Of a stretch of DNA of 64,000 bases, positions 32,611 to 41,603 are shown piece after piece. The notes beneath the pieces were generated by a model. That model was not told where the DNA came from. It saw nothing but the letters and a program-made list of their open reading frames with translations, and ran no database searches. A program made the translations under genes and the position numbers. Origin of the DNA: DAOPJM01 sp964490325 (GTDB lineage Bacteria > Bacillota > Clostridia > Christensenellales > CAG-138); contig CAZBBX010000008.1 in assembly GCA_964490325.1 (NCBI GenBank), positions 3,472 through 67,471 on the forward strand, in the 5' to 3' direction. Position 1 is the stretch's first letter. Every line of letters begins with the position of its first letter.

Positions 32611-33639
32611 ATGCGAGCCTGTGTCCTTACCGATTGGGAAAAGCTGGAGATCAAGGACGTTCCCATTCCCGCCATCGGAGAAAACCAAGCGCTTATCAAG
32701 ACCGTCTATGCCGGCATCTGCGGCAGCGACGTCACCGTTTCCCGTCACAAGCATCCCACCGCCACCGTCCCGCGCATCATGTGCCACGAGATCCTTGGAC
32801 GCATTGAAAAATTAGGTTCCCCCTCGGAGGAGTTTGCGATAGGCGACCGCGTCGTCATCCATCCCCTGTCCCACTGCGGCGTGTGCGCCGCCTGTCAGGC
32901 GGGAAACTTCCATGTGTGCGCGCATCTGGGCATCAAGGGGCTGCACTCCGACGGCGGCTTTGCGGAGTATGTCAGCTCCGACACGGACGTGCTGTTCCGC
33001 GTACCCGATGACATTCCCGACAAGGTCGCCATCCTCACCGAGCCGTTTGCCGTGGGCTTCCATGCCCTTGTGCGCGCAGGCGTCACGGCGGGAGACAGCG
33101 TGCTTGTCATCGGCGGCGGCCCCATCGGCATCCTTGCCGCCATGTGCGCCGTCTACTTTGGCGCAAAGCCCGTCATCTCGGAGCCGAACCCCGAGCGTGT
33201 GGCGCTCATCCAAAGCTTGGGACTGGACGTCATCAACCCTGCCGAATGCGACATCCGCCAAGAGATCGACCGCCGCACCAAGGGCGTCGGCTTCGACCGC
33301 GTGGTGGAGGCCTCCGGCTCCGCAGCGGGTGCGGCGCTGCTCTGCTCCGCCTGCCGCATCAGCGGGAGCGCGGTGCTCATCGGCATCCCGACCGTTCCCG
33401 TCAGCTACGAGACGCCTAAGCTCATCCTTAAGGAGATCACCATTTACGGTACCCGCGTCTATACCAAGGATCACTTCCGCCGCAGCTTGGAGATGGTCTG
33501 CGCCTTCTATCGCAGCAAGCGCTTTGACCTTAGCAAGCTGATCGACTGCGTCCTGCCGCTTGAAAAGCTTGCCGAGGGCATCGACATGCAGGCGCACGGC
33601 AAGAACCGCGGCAAGATCCTCATCGACACCCACGCCTGA
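32611..33639 (+). CDS. Zinc-dependent medium-chain alcohol/polyol dehydrogenase
   Basis: The 342-residue MDR enzyme has the catalytic zinc region GICGSDVTV...CHEILG, with Cys near 36 and His-Glu near 60. The structural zinc lobe is CGVCAACQAGNFHVC near 90-104, and the Rossmann motif is GGGPIG near 170. Relatives oxidise polyols, L-idonate, galactonate or threonine. The start at 32611 follows GGAGG. In this operon it may oxidise a sugar acid (idonate- or galactonate-5-dehydrogenase type) before dehydration; the exact substrate is open. Confidence 0.9.
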   Translation: MRACVLTDWEKLEIKDVPIPAIGENQALIKTVYAGICGSDVTVSRHKHPTATVPRIMCHEILGRIEKLGSPSEEFAIGDRVVIHPLSHCGVCAACQAGNFHVCAHLGIKGLHSDGGFAEYVSSDTDVLFRVPDDIPDKVAILTEPFAVGFHALVRAGVTAGDSVLVIGGGPIGILAAMCAVYFGAKPVISEPNPERVALIQSLGLDVINPAECDIRQEIDRRTKGVGFDRVVEASGSAAGAALLCSACRISGSAVLIGIPTVPVSYETPKLILKEITIYGTRVYTKDHFRRSLEMVCAFYRSKRFDLSKLIDCVLPLEKLAEGIDMQAHGKNRGKILIDTHA

Positions 33640-33732
33640 GCGCTCCCACCGCCCCTGCCGCTGCATAGTATGGTTTCTCCTTCCTCGAACTGCCGCGGCG
33701 GCAGGGGCAGACCCATCCTTTCGGAGGATCCC

Positions 33733-34629
33733 ATGAAATTTACTAAAGGCATCCTTGCGCCCATGATCACGCCCTTCACCAAGGAAGGCGCGTTGGATCG
33801 CGAGGCGCTCCATCGGAACGTTTCCAAGCTCACCGAGACCCGCCTTGCGGGGCTGTTCATCCTTGGCAGCAACGGCGAGGCCGCGTTTTTGACCGACGAC
33901 GAGCAGCTGGAGGTGGTGCGCATCACCCGCGCCGCGCTTGGCGCCGACAAGCTGCTGATGGTCGGCGCGTCCAAGCAGTCCGCCTACGCCGCCGTCTCCT
34001 TCCTGCGCGATGCGGCTTCCTACGGTGCGGACTGCTTTTCCGTGCTGACGCCGAGCTTTTTTGCCTCCGCGATGGACGACGACGCCCTCATCCGTTTCTA
34101 CACGGACATTGCGGACGCGTCTCCCGCGCCGATCTTCATTTACAACTGTCCCAAATACGCAGCATCCGTAGCCGCTTCCCCCGAGGCGGTGCGCGTGCTG
34201 TCGCGCCATGCGAACATTGCGGGCATCAAGGAATCCTCCTCCCGCGCCATCGAGTATGCAGACCTGCAAAGCGAGGACTTCAGCGTCATTTCGGGCAGCG
34301 TCAACAGCGTGCTGTCCCTGCTCAAAAAGGGCAGCCGCGGCGGTGTGCTGTCCATGAGCAACTACCTGCCCGATGAGACCGCCGCGCTGGTCGAGCTGTG
34401 GGACGCGGGCAAGACGGCAGAAGCGGAGACGCTCTCCGCCGAGCTGATCCGCCTCAACCGCCTCGTCTCCGGGCGCTGCGGCGTGGCGGGCATCAAGGCG
34501 GCCTGCGACCTGATGGGCTATCGCGGCGGCAGCGTGCGTTCGCCGCTGCGGGACTGCACCACGGCGGAACGGGAGCTTATCCGCGAGGCGCTCCTCTCCC
34601 ACGGCTGCGGAAAGGCGGTAAGGCAATGA
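33733..34629 (+). CDS. DapA-family 2-keto-3-deoxy acid aldolase (copy 3)
   Basis: The 298-residue DHDPS/NAL-superfamily enzyme starts KFTKGILAPMITPFTKEG and has LGSNGEAAFL in the keto-acid loop. The Tyr is in FIYNCPKY and the Schiff-base Lys is in IAGIKESSSR. The loop and the neighbours favour a 2-keto-3-deoxygluconate/galactonate aldolase giving pyruvate and glyceraldehyde. GGAGGATCCC leads to the ATG at 33733. It overlaps the FGGY kinase by four bases (ATGA). Confidence 0.87.
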   Translation: MKFTKGILAPMITPFTKEGALDREALHRNVSKLTETRLAGLFILGSNGEAAFLTDDEQLEVVRITRAALGADKLLMVGASKQSAYAAVSFLRDAASYGADCFSVLTPSFFASAMDDDALIRFYTDIADASPAPIFIYNCPKYAASVAASPEAVRVLSRHANIAGIKESSSRAIEYADLQSEDFSVISGSVNSVLSLLKKGSRGGVLSMSNYLPDETAALVELWDAGKTAEAETLSAELIRLNRLVSGRCGVAGIKAACDLMGYRGGSVRSPLRDCTTAERELIREALLSHGCGKAVRQ

Positions 34630-35939
34630 GCATTCTATCCTTAGATTTTGGCACCTCCTCGCTGAAGCTGGCGCTTGTCGATTGGGAGGGACGCATCGAG
34701 CGGACGGCTCGCGTTCCCTACGCCTATCGGCTGTTCGACGGCAACAAGGTCGAGATCGGCGGGGACGTCCTCATGCAGGCGCTGTTTTCGGGCATTCATG
34801 CCTTGGAAACGGACAAGCGCGACATCGAGCTGATCTGCTTTTGCACCTTCTCCCCCTCGGGGGTGTACATGGACGGGAGCGGCGAGCTGCTGCAGCCCGT
34901 CATCACGCATCTGGACAGGCGCGCCGCCAAGGAGAGCGCCGAGGTCGTCAAGCGCTTCGGCGCCAAGGCGTTTCAGCAGATCACGGGGCTGTTTCCGTTC
35001 AACGGTGGCGCTTCGATGACGACCCTGCTGTGGATGTACAACAACCGCCCCGACCTGATGCGCCGCGTCAAGACCTACGGGCATCTGCCGACTTGGCTGT
35101 ATCGCCAGATGACGGGTGTGACCGCCATGGATCCCGTGAACGCGTCCATGTCGGGCCTGTATGAAACGCTGACGGACGGCGGCTGGTCGCGGAAGATCTT
35201 GGACGCCTTTTCCATTGACCGCGACATCCTGCCCGCGCTTCTGCCCATCGGCACAAAGCGCGGCCTGAGCGCTCGCTTTGCGCTGGAATCGGGTCTTATC
35301 GAAGGGACCCCCGTGGCCTTCGGCACCAACGATGTGGCGGCGTCCCTCGTAGGCGCGGGCTGCGTGACAGCGGGCAGCGCCCTGAACGTGTGCGGCAGCA
35401 GCGAGATGATCTCGGTCATCACGGACAAGCCCGTGGCCAACGACAAGTACTACCTGCGCAAGGCCGCCATCGACGGACAATGGCAGTGCTACTCCACGAT
35501 GGTGGGCGGCTTTGCACTGGACTGGTTCCAAAAGCAGTTTTGCCGCGAGATGGACGAGGCCGCCTTCTACGGCGACTATCTCAACGAGGTGGTCAAGTCG
35601 CACGCAAAGGGGACGGCGGTCAACTGCCTGCCCTTCCTAATGGGCGATCGGCAGAGCCTGCGCAAGCGCAGAGGCGGCTTTGGTGGGCTGACCCTCGGCT
35701 CGACAAGGGAGGACATGCTCTACTCGCTCCTGTTGGGGATGAACGAGCATATCAAGACCACCCTTGCTCTGGTGGAGGAGAACGTGCCGCTGACGGGCAG
35801 GCTCGCCATTACGGGCGGACTTGCCAACGACAGCATTATACAGATGAAGAAAAAGTTGTTTGCGCCCCTGCAGCTCGTGCGCTGTGACGACTGCTCCCTG
35901 ACGGGCAACGTGCAGCTGGCGCTGCGGGACGGCAAGTGA
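34626..35939 (+). CDS. FGGY-family carbohydrate kinase
   Basis: The 437-residue ASKHA sugar kinase opens with LSLDFGTSSLKLALVD (phosphate-1 loop). It has a glycine-rich nucleotide segment NVCGSSEMIS and the C-terminal adenosine-binding ITGGLANDS. It is a little shorter than xylulokinase or gluconokinase (about 480-510), but the fold motifs are complete. The substrate could be a ketose or sugar acid from the same pathway. It is translationally coupled to the KDG aldolase and followed by eda after 13 bases. Confidence 0.87.
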   Translation: MSILSLDFGTSSLKLALVDWEGRIERTARVPYAYRLFDGNKVEIGGDVLMQALFSGIHALETDKRDIELICFCTFSPSGVYMDGSGELLQPVITHLDRRAAKESAEVVKRFGAKAFQQITGLFPFNGGASMTTLLWMYNNRPDLMRRVKTYGHLPTWLYRQMTGVTAMDPVNASMSGLYETLTDGGWSRKILDAFSIDRDILPALLPIGTKRGLSARFALESGLIEGTPVAFGTNDVAASLVGAGCVTAGSALNVCGSSEMISVITDKPVANDKYYLRKAAIDGQWQCYSTMVGGFALDWFQKQFCREMDEAAFYGDYLNEVVKSHAKGTAVNCLPFLMGDRQSLRKRRGGFGGLTLGSTREDMLYSLLLGMNEHIKTTLALVEENVPLTGRLAITGGLANDSIIQMKKKLFAPLQLVRCDDCSLTGNVQLALRDGK

Positions 35940-35952
35940 TACTTGGAGGCGA

Positions 35953-36606
35953 ATGAATATGGATGTCTATGAAAAAATGAAGGCCTGCGGCGTCGTACCC
36001 GTCGTGGTCATCGAGGACGAACGGGACGCCGTCCCCACTGCCGAGGCGCTGCTTGCGGGCGGGATCGACGTGATGGAGATCACCTTTCGCACCGCTGCGG
36101 CGGAGGCGTCGATCCGTGCCGTTGCAAAAAACGTTCCCAACATGTGCGTGGGCGCAGGGACGGTGCTGACGAAGGCGCAGGCGGAAGCTGCCAAGGCGGC
36201 AGGCGCGAGCTTCATCGTGTCGCCGGGTCTTGACGAGGAGCTGGTGCGTTGGTGCTTGGAGCAGGGCACGCCTGCGATCCCCGGCTGCGTCACCCCCACG
36301 GAGCTGATGCAGGCAAGGAAGCTGGGTCTTAGGATCCTCAAGTTCTTCCCCGCCAACGTGTATGGCGGACTTGCCGCGCTCAAGGCGCTTGCGGCGCCCT
36401 TTCCCGACCTGCGCTTTTTGCCGACAGGCGGCGTGAACGCGGCAAACCTTGCGGAGTATTTGGCTGCGCCCTCTGTGTTTGCGGTGGGCGGCAGCTGGCT
36501 GTGCGCAAAGAAGGACATCAGGGAGCACAACTTTCAGAAGATTACGGCGCTTTGTACCGAAGCAAAGGCTGCGCGCCTGCAGGCGGAAACGGAGGCGCGG
36601 GCATGA
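35953..36606 (+). CDS. eda: 2-keto-3-deoxy-6-phosphogluconate aldolase (KDPG/KDPGal type)
   Basis: The 217-residue class I aldolase has the Schiff-base Lys130 in RILKFFPANVYGG. Catalytic Glu42 lies in VMEITFRT, GAGTV is at 68-72, and GCVTPTE is near 111. Together with kdgK it completes an Entner-Doudoroff-like route giving pyruvate and glyceraldehyde 3-phosphate. GGAGG precedes the ATG, and an alternative ATG lies two codons later. It overlaps kdgK by four bases. Confidence 0.94.
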   Translation: MNMDVYEKMKACGVVPVVVIEDERDAVPTAEALLAGGIDVMEITFRTAAAEASIRAVAKNVPNMCVGAGTVLTKAQAEAAKAAGASFIVSPGLDEELVRWCLEQGTPAIPGCVTPTELMQARKLGLRILKFFPANVYGGLAALKALAAPFPDLRFLPTGGVNAANLAEYLAAPSVFAVGGSWLCAKKDIREHNFQKITALCTEAKAARLQAETEARA

Positions 36607-37628
36607 AGGTGCTGACCTTTGGCGAGATCATGCTGCGCCTGAAGCCCCCAAGCGTGGAGCGCTTCTTTCAAACGCCCCTGCTGGAGGCCACCTTTGGCGG
36701 CGGCGAAGCAAACGTTGCCGTGTCCCTTGCCAACTACGGCATGGAGGCGGAGTTTTTGACCGTGCTGCCCAACAATGCGCTGGGAGATGCGTGCATCTGT
36801 GAGCTTCGGCGGCAGGGTGTGGACACGCACAAGATCCTGCGCGGCGAGGGGCGCATGGGGCTGTACTTTTTAGAGCAGGGCGCCAACCAACTGCCAAGCA
36901 AGGTCGTCTATGACCGCGCCTACTCCGCCATCGCCAACGCCAAGGTCGGCGATATCGACTGGAACAAGGCGTTTGACGGCGTGGACTTCTTCCACATCAC
37001 CGGCATCACCCCCGCCATCTCCCGCACGGCCATGGAGCTGTCCTTGGCGGCGGTCAAGGAGGCCAAGCGGCGCGGCGTCACGGTGTCCTGCGACCTGAAC
37101 TATCGCAAGAACCTTTGGAAGTACGGCATCGAAGCCCACACGGTCATGTGCGAGCTGGCCAAGTATGTGGACATCGCCATCGCCAACGAGGAGGACTGCC
37201 AAAAGGCGCTGGGTATCTCGGCGGAGCTGAGCGTTTCCGGCGGCGACTTGGATGTGAGCAAGTATGAAAAGCTGACCCGCACCGTACTGCAGCAGTTTCC
37301 CAACATGAAGCTGATCGCCGTGACCCTGCGGCAAAGCGTCTCCGCCGACGTCAACGGCTGGCAGGCCTGCCTGTGCGATCGGAGCGACTTCTATCTGTCG
37401 CGGCGATACGAGATTCGCGACATCGTGGATCGCGTGGGCGGCGGCGACAGCTTTGCAGGCGGACTGATCTACGGGCTGCACGCCTACAAGGACGCAAAAA
37501 AGGCGCTGGCCTTTGCAACGGCGGCATCCTGCCTGAAGCATTCCATCATAGGAGACTTCAACCGCGTGTCCGTGAGCGACGTGGGAAAGCTCATGGCGGG
37601 CGACGGCAGCGGCCGCGTGCAGCGCTGA
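36603..37628 (+). CDS. kdgK: 2-keto-3-deoxygluconate kinase, PfkB family
   Basis: The 341-residue ribokinase-family enzyme begins MKVLTFGEIMLRLKPP. It has the substrate region FGGGEANVAVSLAN and the PfkB C-terminal signature DRVGGGDSFAGG with the catalytic Asp near residue 281. It phosphorylates 2-keto-3-deoxygluconate for cleavage by Eda. It is the last gene of the operon and is followed by a terminator. Confidence 0.92.
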   Translation: MKVLTFGEIMLRLKPPSVERFFQTPLLEATFGGGEANVAVSLANYGMEAEFLTVLPNNALGDACICELRRQGVDTHKILRGEGRMGLYFLEQGANQLPSKVVYDRAYSAIANAKVGDIDWNKAFDGVDFFHITGITPAISRTAMELSLAAVKEAKRRGVTVSCDLNYRKNLWKYGIEAHTVMCELAKYVDIAIANEEDCQKALGISAELSVSGGDLDVSKYEKLTRTVLQQFPNMKLIAVTLRQSVSADVNGWQACLCDRSDFYLSRRYEIRDIVDRVGGGDSFAGGLIYGLHAYKDAKKALAFATAASCLKHSIIGDFNRVSVSDVGKLMAGDGSGRVQR

Positions 37629-37665
37629 GCCGTTCTCCCCTTATTCGCATCCCTCTCATACCTGC

Positions 37666-37702
37666 GCTGTCGGGTCGCCCTGCCGATCCGACAGCCTCTT
37701 TT
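37666..37702 (+). terminator. Terminator of the dehydratase-kdgK operon
   Basis: GCTGTCGG (37666-37673) pairs with CCGACAGC (37688-37695), followed by CTCTTTTTG. Confidence 0.85.
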
Positions 37703-37745
37703 TGGGCGTCCGACCGCGATAAAGGGCGTCTTTCCTACATTTCGA

Positions 37746-37774
37746 TTGACGAATACTTCAAAAAACGGTACAAT
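37746..37774 (+). promoter_or_regulatory. Promoter of the SPT-like gene
   Basis: TTGACG (37746-37751), a 17-base spacer and TACAAT (37769-37774). The leader to 37927 is about 145 bases and GC-rich; no riboswitch was recognised. Confidence 0.65.
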
Positions 37775-37926
37775 GCAAAACGTAGGTAGCTATGCCCAAT
37801 GTCGCGGCCTCGGCCTGCGGCGCCACGGGCGGTAACGACCGAAAACAGGGGGGAGCGATCCGTCGCCTTTGCGCGGACAGCCGTCCCTATCTAAGAGCGC
37901 AAAGCGCGGAAAGAGGAACTGTACCT

Positions 37927-39102
37927 ATGGATCTGTTTGACAAATGTCACAATGCCGTCGTGGACGAGAGCCGTGCCGCGGGGATCTATCCCTACTTTCA
38001 CGAGCTGGAGTCCCGCCAAGACGTGGTGGTCACCATGGAGGGAAAACGCCGCATCATGCTTGGCTCCAACAACTATCTGGGCCTGACCATACGACCCCGC
38101 GTCATCGAAGCGGGCGTCCACGCTCTGGAAAAGTACGGCACGGGCTGCTCCGGCTCCCGTTTTCTCAACGGCACGCTGGATCTGCACCTGACGCTGGAGC
38201 GGGAGCTTGCCGCCTTCTTGGGCAAGCAGGCCGTCATGACCTTCTCCACGGGCTTTCAAAGCAATCTGGGCATCATCGCCGCCATCACGGGCAAGGACGA
38301 CTATATCCTGTGCGACCGCGAGAACCACGCCAGCATCTATGACGGCTGCAAGCTCAGCTACGCCACGATGGTGCGCTATCGCCACAGCAACATGGAGGAT
38401 CTGGAAAAGAAGCTCGCTTCCCTGCCTTGGGACGCGGGCAAGCTCATTGTCACGGACGGCGTGTTCTCCATGGGCGGCGACATTGCAAAGCTGCCCGAGA
38501 TCGTGGCGCTTGCCAAGCGCTATAACGCCCGCACCATGGTGGACGATGCGCACGGACTGGGCGTCTTGGGCGAGGGCGGCCGCGGCACCGCCTCGCACTT
38601 TGGCCTGACCGAGCAGGTGGACATCCTCATGGGCACCTTCTCCAAGTCCCTTGCAAGCTTGGGCGGCTACATGGCCGCCGATGAGCGCGTGGTCGATTAT
38701 GTGCGCCACGCGTCCCGACCCTTTATCTTCTGCGCGTCCATTCCGCCCTCCTGCTGCGCCACCGCCCTGGAGGCGCTGCGCGTGCTCAAGGAGGAGCCGC
38801 AGCTTCCCGTCCGCCTAAAGGAGCTTTCCGCCTACATGCGCACGGGGCTGAAGGCACGCGGCATCGCCATACGCGAGAGCGAAACGCCCATCATCCCCAT
38901 CTATACCTACGACGCCATGCGCACGCTGCGCAAGGCCAAGGAGGTCTATGATGCGGGTGTATATGTCAATCCCGTCCTCCCGCCCGCCACCGCGCCGGGC
39001 GAGTGTCTGCTGCGTACCAGCTACATGGCCTCCCACACCGAGGCGCTGCTGGACGAGGCGCTGGACGTGTTCGAGCGCGTGCTGGTAAAGAGCAATGACT
39101 AA
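37927..39102 (+). CDS. Alpha-oxoamine synthase, serine palmitoyltransferase-like
   Basis: The 391-residue PLP enzyme of fold type I has the PLP Lys240 in GTFSKSLASLGG, DDAHG at 206-210 and the His of DRENHAS at 130-136. The motif GSRFLNGTLDLH at 76-87 and the N-terminal GIYPYFHELES match bacterial serine palmitoyltransferases more closely than KBL (glycine acetyltransferase) or BioF. SPT condenses serine with an acyl-CoA, the first step of sphingolipid synthesis. AGAGGAACT precedes the ATG at 37927. It overlaps an SDR gene by eight bases. KBL or BioF activity remains possible. Confidence 0.8.
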   Translation: MDLFDKCHNAVVDESRAAGIYPYFHELESRQDVVVTMEGKRRIMLGSNNYLGLTIRPRVIEAGVHALEKYGTGCSGSRFLNGTLDLHLTLERELAAFLGKQAVMTFSTGFQSNLGIIAAITGKDDYILCDRENHASIYDGCKLSYATMVRYRHSNMEDLEKKLASLPWDAGKLIVTDGVFSMGGDIAKLPEIVALAKRYNARTMVDDAHGLGVLGEGGRGTASHFGLTEQVDILMGTFSKSLASLGGYMAADERVVDYVRHASRPFIFCASIPPSCCATALEALRVLKEEPQLPVRLKELSAYMRTGLKARGIAIRESETPIIPIYTYDAMRTLRKAKEVYDAGVYVNPVLPPATAPGECLLRTSYMASHTEALLDEALDVFERVLVKSND

Positions 39103-39892
39103 GCAGGCAGGCGGGCGTATCGTCGTCATAACGGGTGCATCGGGGGGCATCGGCCTTGCGGCTGCCGAACGCTTTTTGGCGGCGGGGGATCGGGTCTACG
39201 GCCTGAGCCGCCGTCCCTACGACAGCGGCCGCGTGACGCACATACCCTGCGACGTGTCGGAGCGCTTGGACGCGGAGCGCGCCATCAAGCAGGTGTTGGA
39301 CGAGGCGGGGCACATCGACGTCCTTGTCAGCAACGCGGGCTTCGGCATTTCGGGCGCGGTCGAATTCACCGAGCCTGTCGAGGCGCGGCGGCAGTTCGAC
39401 GTCAACTTCTTTGGCGCTGTGAACCTGCTGCACGCCGCTCTGCCCGCGATGCGCAAGCAGGGCGCGGGCTGCATCCTCTTTGTCAGCTCGGTGGCGGGCA
39501 GCATCGCCATCCCGTTTCAGGCCTTCTATTCCGCCTCCAAGGCGGCGATCAACAGCCTGTGCTGCTCCTTGGCAAATGAGCTGCGCCCCTTCGGCGTGCG
39601 CGTTGCCGCCGTCCTGCCGGGCGACGTCAAGACGGGCTTTACCGCCGCAAGGCGCAAGTCCGCCGCGGGCGCGCAGGTCTATACGGCGCTTACAAAGTCC
39701 GTCGCCACCATGGAGCACGACGAGCAGAACGGTCTGTCGCCCACGGTGATCGCGAACATCCTGTATCGCCTGTCCGTCAGGAAGCATCCAAAGCCCCTCA
39801 CCACGGGCGGCGCAAGCTATCGGGTGCTGATGGTCTTAAATAAGCTCTTGCCCATCCGCCTTGTCAATTGGCTGGTCGGCAAGCTATATTAG
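39095..39892 (+). CDS. Classical SDR oxidoreductase paired with the SPT-like enzyme
   Basis: The 265-residue short-chain dehydrogenase has TGASGGIG at about 13-20, NAG near 84, SSVAG near 130 and the catalytic YSASK near 143. The C-terminal segment is hydrophobic with a basic end (LLPIRLVNWLVGKLY), as in SDRs acting on lipid or steroid ketones, including 3-ketosphinganine reductases. Translational coupling to the SPT-like gene suggests it reduces that enzyme's ketone product. Its function is inferred from context. Confidence 0.85.
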   Translation: MTKQAGGRIVVITGASGGIGLAAAERFLAAGDRVYGLSRRPYDSGRVTHIPCDVSERLDAERAIKQVLDEAGHIDVLVSNAGFGISGAVEFTEPVEARRQFDVNFFGAVNLLHAALPAMRKQGAGCILFVSSVAGSIAIPFQAFYSASKAAINSLCCSLANELRPFGVRVAAVLPGDVKTGFTAARRKSAAGAQVYTALTKSVATMEHDEQNGLSPTVIANILYRLSVRKHPKPLTTGGASYRVLMVLNKLLPIRLVNWLVGKLY

Positions 39893-39903
39893 GAGGTATT
39901 TTT

Positions 39904-41130
39904 ATGCGAGCCTACGAACGATTGCTGCAATACGTCCGCGTTCACACCGCTTCGGCGGAGGACGCGCCCGACCTGCCCTCCACCCGTCGGCAGTTCGACC
40001 TTGCCAACATGCTGGTTGAGGAGCTGAAGGCGCTTGGGGTCAAGGATGCAAGGGTGGACGAGCACTGCTACGTCTACGCCTCCCTGCCCGCAACAAAGGG
40101 CTGCGAAGCGGCTCCCGCGCTGGGATTCATCGCCCACATGGACACCATCCCCGACTTTTCGGGCGAGAATGTCAAGCCGCAGGTCATCGAAAACTACGAT
40201 GGAAAGGCCGTCAAGCTGGGCACGAGCGGCCGCGTGCTGGATCCCAAGAACTTTCCGAACCTTCGTGAGCTGGTCGGACGCACGCTCATCACCACGGACG
40301 GCACCACCATCTTGGGTGCGGACGACAAGGCGGGCGTGGCGGAGATCATGACGCTCGTGGAGCAGCTGCAAGGCTCCGCTGCGCCGCACGGACGCATCGC
40401 CATTGGCTTTACCCCCGATGAGGAGGTGGGTATGGGCGCGTCCAAGTTCGACCTTGCGGCCTTCGGTGCGGACTATGCCTACACCGTGGACGGCGAGGCA
40501 GAGGGCGAGATCGTGTACGAAAACTTCAACGCCTGCGATGCGGTGGTGGAGACCAAGGGCTTCAACGTGCATCCCGGCAGTGCCAAGGACACCATGATAA
40601 ACGCGCAGCTGGTGGCGATGGAGTTCAACGACATGCTGCCCAAGGGCGATACCCCCCGCGACACGGAGGGCTACGAGGGCTTCTTCCACCTTTGCACGAT
40701 GGAGGGCGTGGTGGAGCATGCCAAGCTGCACTATATCGTTCGCGACCACAGCGCCGCCGCCTTCGACTGCCGCAAGGCCTGCATGGAGCATATTACAAAG
40801 CTTTTGAACGCCAAGTACGGCGCGGGCACGGTCACACTGACCCTGCGTGAGCAGTATCGCAACATGGCGGAGCTGATCCGCCCCGTGTTCCACCTTGTGG
40901 ACAACGCCGTGGCTGCCATCAAGAGCGCGGGGCTTACGCCGAAGGTCGAACCCATTCGCGGCGGCACCGACGGTGCGCAGCTCACCTACAAGGGCTTGCC
41001 CTGCCCCAATTTGGGTACGGGCAGCTTCGCCTGCCACGGCCCCTATGAACACGCCACCGCCGAGGGCATGGACGCCTGCGTGGCTGTTCTGATGGGACTT
41101 TGCGCCATCTACGCCGCCAAACAAAAATAG
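39904..41130 (+). CDS. pepT: Peptidase T (tripeptide aminopeptidase)
   Basis: The 408-residue M20 metallopeptidase removes the N-terminal residue from tripeptides in the cytoplasm. Zinc-ligand motifs are HMDTIPDF near 79-86, GADDKAG near 139-145 and the catalytic Glu in DEEVGMGASKFD near 175. AGGAGGT is just upstream of the ATG at 39904. It follows the SDR gene by 11 bases and may be co-transcribed with it, but there is no obvious functional link. Confidence 0.95.
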   Translation: MRAYERLLQYVRVHTASAEDAPDLPSTRRQFDLANMLVEELKALGVKDARVDEHCYVYASLPATKGCEAAPALGFIAHMDTIPDFSGENVKPQVIENYDGKAVKLGTSGRVLDPKNFPNLRELVGRTLITTDGTTILGADDKAGVAEIMTLVEQLQGSAAPHGRIAIGFTPDEEVGMGASKFDLAAFGADYAYTVDGEAEGEIVYENFNACDAVVETKGFNVHPGSAKDTMINAQLVAMEFNDMLPKGDTPRDTEGYEGFFHLCTMEGVVEHAKLHYIVRDHSAAAFDCRKACMEHITKLLNAKYGAGTVTLTLREQYRNMAELIRPVFHLVDNAVAAIKSAGLTPKVEPIRGGTDGAQLTYKGLPCPNLGTGSFACHGPYEHATAEGMDACVAVLMGLCAIYAAKQK

Positions 41131-41169
41131 CGGCGAGAGATAGATCATTCTTTAGGGAGGGACAAGTTC

Positions 41170-41433
41170 ATGGATCAACAAAACGAGATTTCTCAACTGC
41201 CCGAAAAATACCGTCCGTTGGGCGCGTGGGCGTACTTTGGCTACGGCCTGCTGTTCAGTATCCCCTTGGTGGGCTTCATTCTGCTCATCGTGTTCTCCTG
41301 CAGCCAAGCCAACATCAACCGCCGCAACTTTGCACGCTCCTACTTCTGCGTGTACGCGCTTGCCGCCATCGTGGTCGTCATCCTGCTGCTGACGGGCGTC
41401 AGCCTGTCCGCGATCACGGATCTGTTCAGCTGA
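41170..41433 (+). CDS. Small two-helix membrane protein
   Basis: The 87-residue hypothetical protein has two transmembrane segments (about 23-44 and 59-80) separated by a basic loop with NINRRNFARSY. GGGAGGGA precedes the ATG. It resembles small membrane proteins common in Clostridia, but no function is known. It may be the last gene of the pepT unit. An inverted repeat, AAGCGCC with GGCGCTT, lies downstream at about 41529-41567 without a T-run. Confidence 0.72.
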   Translation: MDQQNEISQLPEKYRPLGAWAYFGYGLLFSIPLVGFILLIVFSCSQANINRRNFARSYFCVYALAAIVVVILLLTGVSLSAITDLFS

Positions 41434-41603
41434 ACAAGCGTGGCTTAGCCGCAGCAAGTCCGTTCTATGCGACAGATCGAAGCCGACTAAACGGCAGAGC
41501 TTCCCTCTGTTGCCTTCCGTATCGAAAAAGCGCCTGTCGCGGGAGAAATTCCCACGGCGGGCGCTTGCATATTTGGGTCACTTGCAGGGAACAGGGCTTG
41601 CCG

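Noticed and set aside
32812..34626. 604-codon open frame on the minus strand across the ADH and KDG aldolase genes
   Set aside because: It lies antisense to two genes with complete family motifs, has no ribosome site and no recognisable domain; long antisense frames are expected in GC-rich coding DNA.
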